This document shows, one piece after another, positions 57,563 to 64,000 of a stretch of DNA of 64,000 nt; within the stretch, counting starts at the first letter, position 1, and every line of letters begins with the position of its first letter. Both the position numbers and the translations under genes were made by a program. This stretch comes from Verrucomicrobium sp. GAS474 (GTDB lineage Bacteria; Verrucomicrobiota; Verrucomicrobiia; Methylacidiphilales; GAS474). The stretch spans positions 2,604,001 to 2,668,000 of the forward strand of contig NZ_LT629781.1 of assembly GCF_900105685.1 (NCBI RefSeq), written 5' to 3'. The notes beneath the pieces are model-generated. The model saw only the letters and a program-made list of their open reading frames with translations, ran no database searches and was not told the origin of the DNA.

Positions 57563-58800
57563 CCTCCGTTCCCAATGCCTCCGGCCACTTCGGCGCGTAC
57601 GGCGGGATGTTCGTCCCCGAAACCCTGATGACCCCGCTGCAGGACCTCGCGCGGGCCTATGAGGAGATCAAGCGGGACCCCTCTTTCCAGCGCGAGCTCG
57701 ACGGCCTCCTGAAGGATTATGTCGGGCGGCCCTCGCCGCTCTACTTCGCCGAGCGGTTCACCGAGGAAGTCGCCCGGGAGAACGGCGGCAAGGGGCCGCG
57801 CATCTACCTCAAGCGGGAGGACCTCCTCCACACCGGGGCGCACAAGATCAACAACGCCCTCGGCCAGGTCCTCCTTGCGATCCGCATGGGGAAGAAGCGG
57901 ATCATTGCCGAGACCGGCGCGGGCCAGCACGGCGTCGCCACGGCGACGGTCTGCGCCCGCTTCGGCCTCGAGTGCGTCGTCTACATGGGGGAGGTCGACA
58001 TGGAGCGGCAGGCCCTCAACGTCATCCGCATGCGGGCCCTCGGCGCGACGGTCGTCCCCGTCACGGCGGGCCAGAAGACGCTGAAGGAGGCGGTCAGCGA
58101 GGCGATGCGGGACTGGGTGACGAACGTCAACACCACCTTCTACATCCTCGGCTCGGCCCTCGGCTCCCATCCCTATCCGATGATCGTCCGCGACTTCCAG
58201 CGGGTGATCGGCGAGGAGGCCCGCCGCCAGATCCTCGACAAGGAAGGCCGCCTGCCCGACGTGATCGTCGCCTGCGTCGGCGGCGGGAGCAACGCGATCG
58301 GGATCTTCCATCCCTTCCTCGAAGACCGGGAAGTCCGCCTCGTCGGCGTCGAGGCGGGGGGCGACGGGATCTTGCCCGGACGGCACGCGGCCCGTTTCCA
58401 GGGCGGCGTCCTCGGCGTCCTCCAGGGAACCCGGACCTACGTCCTCCAGAACGAGGACGGCCAGATCGATCTCACCCACTCGGTCTCCGCCGGTCTCGAC
58501 TACGCCGCCGTCGGGCCGGAGCACGCCTTCCTCCGGGACGCGGGCCGGGTCGACTACGGCTTCGCGACCGATGCGGAGGCCCTCGAGGCCTTCAAGTTCC
58601 TCGCCGAGACCGAGGGGATCATCCCCGCCCTCGAATCGAGCCACGCCGTCGCCCACGCGCGGAAGATCGCCGGAGCCCTCGGCGACGGGAAGATCCTCAT
58701 CGTCAACCTCTCCGGGCGCGGCGACAAGGACGTGCAGCAGGCGGCGAAGCACCTCGGCATCAGCGGCGAAGCCAAAAGCGTCAAGACGGCCCGGTCATGA
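57535..58800 (+). CDS. trpB: Tryptophan synthase beta subunit
   Basis: A 421-residue Trp[14 protein letters not shown] is the N-terminal marker, the PLP lysine lies in [19 protein letters not shown], and the phosphate-binding loop is [15 protein letters not shown]. The C-terminus has [11 protein letters not shown]. It joins indole and serine to tryptophan, normally with TrpA, which is not in this window (trpF-trpB-trpA is otherwise common). It overlaps the next gene by 4 bases. Confidence 0.98.
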   Translation: MSDSLSPSLTSVPNASGHFGAYGGMFVPETLMTPLQDLARAYEEIKRDPSFQRELDGLLKDYVGRPSPLYFAERFTEEVARENGGKGPRIYLKREDLLHTGAHKINNALGQVLLAIRMGKKRIIAETGAGQHGVATATVCARFGLECVVYMGEVDMERQALNVIRMRALGATVVPVTAGQKTLKEAVSEAMRDWVTNVNTTFYILGSALGSHPYPMIVRDFQRVIGEEARRQILDKEGRLPDVIVACVGGGSNAIGIFHPFLEDREVRLVGVEAGGDGILPGRHAARFQGGVLGVLQGTRTYVLQNEDGQIDLTHSVSAGLDYAAVGPEHAFLRDAGRVDYGFATDAEALEAFKFLAETEGIIPALESSHAVAHARKIAGALGDGKILIVNLSGRGDKDVQQAAKHLGISGEAKSVKTARS

Positions 58801-59699
58801 AGAGCATGACGGGACACGGCCGCGCCGTCGGCGGCCCCGCCCCGGACGGCCGCCGGATCGTCGTCGAACTCCAGTCGGTCAACCGGAAGCAGATCGAGGT
58901 CGTCTGCTCGCTCCCCCGCTTCCTCGCCTTCGCCGAGGCCCCGCTGCGGGAGGCGGTCTCCGGGGCCATCGCCCGGGGCCGCGTCACCCTCTCGGTCAGC
59001 TTCGCCTCGGCCGACGGGAAGAAGAAGGGAGCGGCCCCGGTCCTCGACAAGGCGGCGGCCCTCCTCTGGCACAAGGAACTCGACGCCCTGCGGAAGAAGA
59101 TGGGGCTGAAGGCCGAGGTGCCGCTCGATCTCGTGATGCGCGGCCCCGGCATCTTCCTCGACGCCGAGACCGAGGCGCTGCCCGACGAGACGGCGCAGAA
59201 GGCGTGGCTCGCCGTCCTTGAAAAGACGACGAAGGGGGCCCTCGCGGCGTTCGACCGGATGCGCCTCGCCGAGGGGGACCACCTCGCCGCCGATCTCCTG
59301 AAGCGGATCCGGGAGATGGAGGCGATCGTGAAAAAGATCGCGAAACGGGCTCCCCACGTCGTCACCGCCTACGCCGCCGCCCTCCGCGTCCGGATCGCCG
59401 CCCTCGGGCTGACCCTCGCCGACAACGACGAGCGCCTGGCGAAGGAAGTCGTCCTCCATGCCGACCGGTGCGACATCACCGAGGAGCTGACCCGCCTTTC
59501 GAGCCATTTCGCCCAGTTCCGGGCCTTCCTTGAAGGTGCCGAGGCGGCGGGACGGTCCCTCGACTTCCTCGCCCAGGAACTGAATCGGGAGATCAACACG
59601 ATCGGATCGAAGGCGAACGACGTCGAAATCGCCCATCAGGTCGTCGCCCTGAAGAGCGCTCTTGAAAAAGTGAGGGAACAAATCCAGAATTTCGAATGA
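58797..59699 (+). CDS. yicC: YicC-family endoribonuclease-like protein
   Basis: A 300-residue protein with the YicC N-terminal ([33 protein letters not shown]) and C-terminal ([37 protein letters not shown]) signatures. Relatives are endoribonucleases that affect small-RNA and mRNA turnover. The start could be 58797 or the second ATG at 58806. It overlaps trpB and gmk by 4 bases each. The yicC-gmk order is widespread. Confidence 0.94.
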   Translation: MKSMTGHGRAVGGPAPDGRRIVVELQSVNRKQIEVVCSLPRFLAFAEAPLREAVSGAIARGRVTLSVSFASADGKKKGAAPVLDKAAALLWHKELDALRKKMGLKAEVPLDLVMRGPGIFLDAETEALPDETAQKAWLAVLEKTTKGALAAFDRMRLAEGDHLAADLLKRIREMEAIVKKIAKRAPHVVTAYAAALRVRIAALGLTLADNDERLAKEVVLHADRCDITEELTRLSSHFAQFRAFLEGAEAAGRSLDFLAQELNREINTIGSKANDVEIAHQVVALKSALEKVREQIQNFE

Positions 59700-60349
59700 G
59701 CGGAACAAGCCCCAACGAATCGCCCCGGGAAGTCGAAAAGACCTTCCGCCGCCACGGCATCCTCTTCGTCGTCTCGGCGGCCTCGGGGACCGGCAAGAGC
59801 ACGCTCTGCAACAGCCTCCGCCAGTCGAAGGACTTCATCTACTCGGTCTCCTGCACCACCCGCGCCCCCCGCCCGGGCGAGATCGACGGGGAGGACTACC
59901 ACTTCCTGAGCCGCGAGCACTTCGAGGAGAAGGTCGCCGCCGGGGGGTTCATCGAGCACGCCCACGTCCACGGGAACTACTACGGGACGCTGAAGCAGAC
60001 CGTCCTCGACGCCATCGCCTCCGGCACCGACGTCCTCCTCGACATCGACGCCCAGGGGGCCGAGAGCATCCGCAAGAATCCCGATCCCCAGATCGCCGCC
60101 TCCCTCGTCGATGTCTTCATCATGCCGCCGACCTTCGAGGAACTCGAACGCCGCCTCCGCAAGCGCGGCACCGAGACCGAGGAGAGCATCATCCGCCGCC
60201 TCGCCAACGGGCGGGAGGAAATGCAGCGGTGGTCGGAGTTCAAGTACACGATCCTCAGCGGCTCGATGGAGGAGGACCTCACGAAGTTCCGCGCCATCAT
60301 GCGGGCCGAGCGTTACCTCAGCCGCCGGTTGACCCTCGACGAGAGCTGA
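59696..60349 (+). CDS. gmk: Guanylate kinase
   Basis: A 217-residue Gmk with P-loop VSAASGTGKSTLCNSL, SCTTRAPRPGEIDGEDYHFL for GMP contact, YGTLKQTV, and LLDIDAQGAESIR. It makes GDP from GMP. rpoZ, often found between gmk and coaBC, is missing here; coaC follows directly after 2 bases. Confidence 0.98.
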   Translation: MSGTSPNESPREVEKTFRRHGILFVVSAASGTGKSTLCNSLRQSKDFIYSVSCTTRAPRPGEIDGEDYHFLSREHFEEKVAAGGFIEHAHVHGNYYGTLKQTVLDAIASGTDVLLDIDAQGAESIRKNPDPQIAASLVDVFIMPPTFEELERRLRKRGTETEESIIRRLANGREEMQRWSEFKYTILSGSMEEDLTKFRAIMRAERYLSRRLTLDES

Positions 60350-60351
60350 AG

Positions 60352-60900
60352 ATGAAGGGCAAGGCCAAGCGCATCCTCCTCGGCGTGACGGGCTCGATCT
60401 CGGCCTACCGCGCCGTCGACCTCGCCAGCCTCCTGACGAAGGAGGGGGTCGAGGTCGACGTCATCCTGACGAAGGAAGGCTCCCGCTTCATCACGCCGCT
60501 CGCCTTTTCCTGCCTCACGAAGCGCCCCGCCTACGTCGAGGACGGCCTGGAGGAGGGCGGCTTCCGTCCCACCCACATCGGCTTGGCCGACGATGCCGAC
60601 CTCGCCCTCGTCGCGCCCGCCACGGCCCATCACATCGGCCTGCTGGCCCAGGGCCTCTCCCCGGACCTCCTTTCCTCGGCCCTCCTCGCGCTGCCGGAGA
60701 AGACCCCCATCCTCTTCGCCCCGGCAATGAACGGCAAGATGTGGCGGCATCCCGCCGTCGCGGCGAACGTGAAGACCCTGACGCAGCGCGGCGTCCGCTG
60801 GATCGGGCCCGACAAGGGGCTCCTCGCCTGCGGCTACGAGGGGATCGGGCGGCTCTGGCCGGTGAACGAGATCTTCAAGGCGGCGATGGCGCTCCTCTAA
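60352..60900 (+). CDS. coaC: Phosphopantothenoylcysteine decarboxylase (CoaC domain only)
   Basis: A 182-residue flavoprotein equal to the N-terminal half of bacterial CoaBC/Dfp. [20 protein letters not shown] binds FMN, the catalytic His75 lies in [20 protein letters not shown], and [17 protein letters not shown] with the Cys in [13 protein letters not shown] completes the active site. The CoaB synthetase half is not attached and is not found in the window. It continues the yicC-gmk operon. Confidence 0.92.
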   Translation: MKGKAKRILLGVTGSISAYRAVDLASLLTKEGVEVDVILTKEGSRFITPLAFSCLTKRPAYVEDGLEEGGFRPTHIGLADDADLALVAPATAHHIGLLAQGLSPDLLSSALLALPEKTPILFAPAMNGKMWRHPAVAANVKTLTQRGVRWIGPDKGLLACGYEGIGRLWPVNEIFKAAMALL

Positions 60901-60913
60901 CTTCCTTTATTTT

Positions 60914-61456
60914 ATGGCAAAGAAAACCCTCTCCAAGGCAAAGGCGGCTCCCAAGAAAAAGGGCTCCCCCAAGAATCAAATTCCCGTCGTCGGCATCATC
61001 ATGGGGAGCACCTCCGATTGGACGACCATGAGCGAGACGGCGAAGATCCTCGAGGAGTTCGGCGTTCCTTTCGAGACCGAGATCGTCTCGGCCCATCGCA
61101 CCCCCGACAAGCTCATGCAGTACGCCGGGTCGGCGACGGCCCGCGGCCTCCACCTCATCATCGCGGGCGCGGGCGGCGCGGCCCACCTGCCCGGCATGGC
61201 GGCGGCCTTCACCAGCCTTCCCGTCCTCGGCGTCCCCGTCGAGAGCAAGGCGCTGAAGGGCCTCGACTCCCTCCTCTCCATCGCCCAGATGCCCTACGGC
61301 GTCCCCGTCGGCTCCCTCGCCGTCGGCGTTCCCGGCGCGAAGAACGCCGCGCTCCTCGCCGTCTCGATCCTCGCCCTCCACGACGAGGACCTCGCCCGGA
61401 AGTGGCAGGCCTTCCGCGTGAAGCAGACCGACCTCGTCCTGAATCAGACGCTCTAG
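60914..61456 (+). CDS. purE: 5-(carboxyamino)imidazole ribonucleotide mutase
   Basis: A 180-residue Pur[28 protein letters not shown] with the active-site His, and [16 protein letters not shown]. It converts N5-CAIR to CAIR in purine synthesis; purK directly follows, so this is class I. The first 22 residues are an unusual lysine/alanine-rich extension ([20 protein letters not shown]) before the normal start of the domain. Confidence 0.97.
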   Translation: MAKKTLSKAKAAPKKKGSPKNQIPVVGIIMGSTSDWTTMSETAKILEEFGVPFETEIVSAHRTPDKLMQYAGSATARGLHLIIAGAGGAAHLPGMAAAFTSLPVLGVPVESKALKGLDSLLSIAQMPYGVPVGSLAVGVPGAKNAALLAVSILALHDEDLARKWQAFRVKQTDLVLNQTL

Positions 61457-61467
61457 CTCCCTCGGCG

Positions 61468-62610
61468 ATGACTGCGGCCCCCATCCTCCCCGGCAAGACC
61501 ATCGGCATCCTCGGCGGCGGCCAGCTGGGCCGGATGCTCGCGCTCAGCGCCCGGAAGCTCGGCTACGGCGTCCACATCTACGAGCCGACGCCCTCGGCCC
61601 CCGCCGGGCAGGTCGCCGACCTCGAGGTGAACCGTCCCTACGAGGACGCCGCCGCGCTGGCCGAGTTCGCGAGGGGAGTCGACGTCCTCACCTACGAATT
61701 CGAGAACATCCCCGTCTCGGTCCTCGAACCGCTCGAGCAGATCGTCCCCCTGCGGCCCGGCCGCCACATCCTCCACACCGCCCAGAGCCGACGCCGGGAG
61801 AAGGAATTCCTCGTCCAGCACGGTTTCCCCGTCGTCCCCCACGCCATCGTCGAGAGCGAGGCCGCCTTCGTCGCCGCGGTCGGGAAGATCGGGCGTCCGT
61901 CGGTGCTGAAGACGGTCGATTTCGGCTACGACGGCAAGGGCCAGCAGGCGATCCGGGAGGGGAGCGACCTGGCCGCCCTCTGGAAGGCCCACGGGACCGG
62001 CGCGGGCATCGTCGAGGGGTGGATCACCTGTGAGGCCGAGCTCTCCGTCCTCGTCGCCCGGGGCCTCGACGGCAAGGCGAAGACCTTCCCCGTCTCCCGC
62101 AACGATCACCGCCACCACATCCTCGACCTCTGCGTCGTCCCCGCGCCGCTCCCCGTCGCCGCCGTGATCGAGGCCCAGCGCGTCGCCCTTGCCATCGCGC
62201 AGCAGCTCGACCTCGTCGGCCTCCTCGCCGTCGAGTTCTTCCTGACGCGGGAAGGGGAGGTGCTGGTCAACGAGATGGCCCCGCGCCCCCACAACTCGGG
62301 CCACTACTCCTTCGACGCCTGCCTCACCGGGCAGTTCGAGCAGCAGCTCCGCGCCGTCTGCGGCCTCCCCCTCGGCGAGACCGATCTCCTTTCCCCCGTC
62401 ATCATGCGGAACCTCCTCGGCGATGTCTGGAAGGACGGCAAGGAACCGGCGTGGGACCGCCTCCTGGCGCTCCCCGGCCTCCGCCTCCATCTCTACGGCA
62501 AGGCCGAAGCCCGTCCGGGCCGGAAAATGGGCCATTACTGCGTCCTCGCGCCGACCATCGAGAAAGCCCTCGAGATCGACGCCGCCGCGCAAAAGATACT
62601 CGGTCGTTAG
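61468..62610 (+). CDS. purK: N5-carboxyaminoimidazole ribonucleotide synthase
   Basis: A 380-residue ATP-grasp enzyme: TIGILGGGQLGRMLALSARK at the start, VLKTVDFGYDGKGQQAI in the ATP-grasp lid, LAVEFFLTREGEVLVNEMAPRPHNSGHYS with catalytic Asp/Glu region, and a C-terminal LYGKAEARPGRKMGH. It carboxylates AIR with bicarbonate and ATP. It starts 11 bases after purE and is followed by the MITE-like repeat. Confidence 0.97.
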   Translation: MTAAPILPGKTIGILGGGQLGRMLALSARKLGYGVHIYEPTPSAPAGQVADLEVNRPYEDAAALAEFARGVDVLTYEFENIPVSVLEPLEQIVPLRPGRHILHTAQSRRREKEFLVQHGFPVVPHAIVESEAAFVAAVGKIGRPSVLKTVDFGYDGKGQQAIREGSDLAALWKAHGTGAGIVEGWITCEAELSVLVARGLDGKAKTFPVSRNDHRHHILDLCVVPAPLPVAAVIEAQRVALAIAQQLDLVGLLAVEFFLTREGEVLVNEMAPRPHNSGHYSFDACLTGQFEQQLRAVCGLPLGETDLLSPVIMRNLLGDVWKDGKEPAWDRLLALPGLRLHLYGKAEARPGRKMGHYCVLAPTIEKALEIDAAAQKILGR

Positions 62611-62612
62611 TT

Positions 62613-62739
62613 TAGGGTCTATTTAGACATTCCGTTGGGGCTCGTTCCTTATGTGTGCTCCTACATTTGCTCACTTGCGCCTAGGGGAAGAGGCGAAGCC
62701 CTTCCGGCAAGCCCCAACGGAATGTATAAATAGACCCTA
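62613..62739. repeat. 127-bp inverted-repeat element, MITE-like
   Basis: Two 30-base arms (62613-62642 and 62710-62739) are inverted copies with 29 of 30 positions matching; they begin TAGGGTCTATTT and close with AAATAGACCCTA. The outer ends are TA. The 67-base middle has no reading frame and lower GC than the surroundings. It lies between purK and nrdR. The size and TA-ended arms are like miniature transposable elements of the IS630/Tc1 type, although a large hairpin terminator for purK is possible. Confidence 0.7.
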
Positions 62740-62748
62740 GTCTTCCCA

Positions 62749-62777
62749 TTGACACCCCAACCCGTTGTGGATACCCT
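62749..62777 (+). promoter_or_regulatory. Candidate nrdR promoter
   Basis: A consensus TTGACA at 62749-62754 and TACCCT at 62772-62777 with a 17-base spacer, 12 bases before the start codon. It directly abuts the inverted-repeat element. Confidence 0.5.
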
Positions 62778-62789
62778 CTTCGCGAAGGT

Positions 62790-63239
62790 ATGAAGTGTCC
62801 CAAATGTAGCTCCCAACAAGACCGGGTGGTCGATTCGCGCCCCCTAAAGGACGGGGCGGCCGTGCGCCGTCGCCGGGAGTGCATCGATTGCAGCTACCGT
62901 TTTACGACTTATGAAGAGGTCGAGGGCGAGGATCTCCGCGTCCAGAAGCGCGATGGCCGCTACGAGCCCTTTGACCGGCGCAAGCTGATGAGCGGCCTCG
63001 AAAAGGCGTGCGAGAAGCGGCCCGTGAACCGCGAGACCATCGAGAAGGCCGTCGACACGATCGTCGAGGACCTCCGCCGCAAGTACAACGACGAGATTCC
63101 CACCACCGCCATCGGGGAGGGGATCATGCACCAGCTTCGGGAAATCGACGAAGTGGCCTACGTCCGCTTCGCCTCCGTCTACCGGAAATTCCGGGACATC
63201 AAGGAATTCGTCAGCACGGTCGAATCGCTCGACCTCTAA
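62790..63239 (+). CDS. nrdR: Transcriptional repressor NrdR
   Basis: A 149-residue NrdR of normal length. The N-terminal zinc ribbon has MKCPKCSSQQ and CIDCSYRFTTYE; the ATP-cone domain follows (VQKRDGRYEPFDRRKLMSGL, RPVNRETIEKAVDTIV, VAYVRFASVYRKFRDI). It represses ribonucleotide reductase genes when dATP is high. No nrd genes are in the window. Confidence 0.98.
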   Translation: MKCPKCSSQQDRVVDSRPLKDGAAVRRRRECIDCSYRFTTYEEVEGEDLRVQKRDGRYEPFDRRKLMSGLEKACEKRPVNRETIEKAVDTIVEDLRRKYNDEIPTTAIGEGIMHQLREIDEVAYVRFASVYRKFRDIKEFVSTVESLDL

Positions 63240-63257
63240 CGAAGGACCGACTCTCTC

Positions 63258-63809
63258 ATGATCGCCCTTCCCCAGCGTCTCCCTTACGTTCTGTGGAAGG
63301 GGGATCGTCTCCTCCCGCTCTCCGAGGATTGGCTCGCCGAGTCCCTCAGCAGCGGTTCCCGCGCCGCCGGGCACGATCGCTGGGATCTCTCCGCCCACAT
63401 CGCCCGGGCCATCGTCTCCTACCTGGAGGAGGAGTATTGCGCCGCCACGATCACCCCGTCCCAGGTGAACCTGATGCTGGCCCAGTCGGTCGAGAAGGTC
63501 GGCTTCGGCGACATCGCCGGGAAGACGGCCCTCATCGCCCCCCGCCTCGCGATCTCCCTCGCCGAGATCGCCGACTCGGCCCCCTACGAGCTCCTCTTCT
63601 ATCTCCGCCTGCGGGAGAAGCTCGACGACGTCGTCGACATGGAGGTCCGCGGCCTCATCTGCGGCGACCTTCGGCCCTGCGTGAAGATCCTCGACCAGGC
63701 CCCCCGATGGCGGACGACGTGCGACGCGTTGAGCGAGCAGATCGTCACCTACATCCGCACGTACATGACCTCCGATCCCCGGCGGTCGTTCGACTTCGCC
63801 ATCGTTTGA
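63258..63809 (+). CDS. Protein of unknown function downstream of nrdR
   Basis: A 183-residue, mainly helical protein. PYVLWKGDRLLPLSEDWLAE opens it, followed by HIARAIVSYLEEEYCAATIT, AISLAEIADSAPYELLFYLR and LIAPRL segments, and ending RRSFDFAIV. It resembles ATP-cone or helical-bundle patterns only vaguely, so no function is given. It starts 18 bases after nrdR and is probably in the same operon. Confidence 0.72.
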   Translation: MIALPQRLPYVLWKGDRLLPLSEDWLAESLSSGSRAAGHDRWDLSAHIARAIVSYLEEEYCAATITPSQVNLMLAQSVEKVGFGDIAGKTALIAPRLAISLAEIADSAPYELLFYLRLREKLDDVVDMEVRGLICGDLRPCVKILDQAPRWRTTCDALSEQIVTYIRTYMTSDPRRSFDFAIV

Positions 63810-63844
63810 CCCGCCGCGCCGAGGCGGGGTAAGGTGGAACGATC

Positions 63845-64000
63845 ATGAAGACCTATTCCGTCGCCCCCGTGATGCAGGTGAACGACCTCGATGCCGCCCT
63901 GAGGTATTACGTCGACGTCCTCGGCTTCACCGAGGATTTCCGCTTCGGCGAGTACGCCGGGGTGCGGCACGGGGAGGCGGCGCTCCATCTCTGCGCCCAC
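63845..64000 (+). CDS. VOC-superfamily (glyoxalase/bleomycin-resistance-like) protein, 5' part
   Basis: The first 52 residues of a protein that runs off the window. APVMQVNDLDAALRYYVDVLGF is the typical first beta-alpha-beta module of glyoxalase-like proteins, followed by EAALHLCAH, which would carry a metal-binding His. A purine-rich AAGGTGGAA lies upstream of the ATG. The substrate cannot be judged from this part. Confidence 0.85.
   Translation, partial: MKTYSVAPVMQVNDLDAALRYYVDVLGFTEDFRFGEYAGVRHGEAALHLCAH

Noticed and set aside
1-64000. CRISPR array, prophage or defence island
   Set aside because: No spaced direct repeats, integrase, phage structural genes, or recognised defence proteins were found.

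Overview
The window is a stretch of bacterial chromosome with high GC (mostly 62-80% on the 60-base lines I counted) and dense coding. It carries about 60 protein genes and one tRNA. lpxA, many lipoproteins and Sec-exported proteins indicate a Gram-negative cell. The mix of genes suggests the PVC group, most likely Verrucomicrobiota: a GntR/LacI hybrid regulator, paired GH57 enzymes, an aroA-cmk fusion, and many short lipoproteins next to housekeeping genes. This placement is inference; there is no rRNA in the window.

Region by region. 1-0.9 kb: the end of a sigma-54 activator and tRNA-Thr(TGT). 1-6.4 kb: an amino-acid permease, then a tightly overlapping trio of GNAT enzyme, DUF2334-type deacetylase and PHP-glycosyltransferase fusion. 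6.4-15 kb: a low-GC membrane acyltransferase, an M3 peptidase, a gamma-carbonic-anhydrase-like protein coupled to mutS, thyA with an N-terminal extension, and two small genes. 15-21.6 kb: a solitary phosphate-type binding protein followed by a chemoreceptor, a CrtO-like FAD enzyme, GDP-fucose synthase and a WbaP-type sugar-phosphate transferase. 21.8-26.3 kb: a LacI-type regulator, rpsO-pnp and a peroxiredoxin. 26.3-30.7 kb: a soluble chemoreceptor with reversed domain order, then a membrane thioredoxin-like protein overlapping a hybrid histidine kinase.

30.7-40.3 kb is a long minus-strand block: hisC-tyrA-aroA/cmk-plsC-lipoprotein-rpsA-tyrS-oxidoreductase, joining aromatic amino-acid synthesis to CMP kinase, lipid and translation genes. 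40.3-48 kb: a phosphatase-like protein, a BamE-like lipoprotein, an exported coiled-coil protein, then folK, panB, miaA-hflX, radC, lpxA and a divergent trpF paralogue. 48-54 kb (minus): a lipoprotein and an alpha-glucan cluster of two GH57 enzymes and a GalT-like transferase. 54-64 kb (plus): a PDZ protein, a MarR regulator with an almost leaderless promoter, pgeF, a canonical trpF-trpB pair, yicC-gmk-coaC, purE-purK, a 127-bp MITE-like inverted repeat, nrdR, an unknown gene and the start of a VOC protein.

I see no CRISPR array, prophage, complete IS or known defence system. The least explained items are the PHP-glycosyltransferase locus, the GH57 paralogue that seems to lack its catalytic aspartate, the second TrpF, the thioredoxin-like/kinase pair, the reversed chemoreceptor, and the abrupt GC shifts inside tyrS and tyrA.
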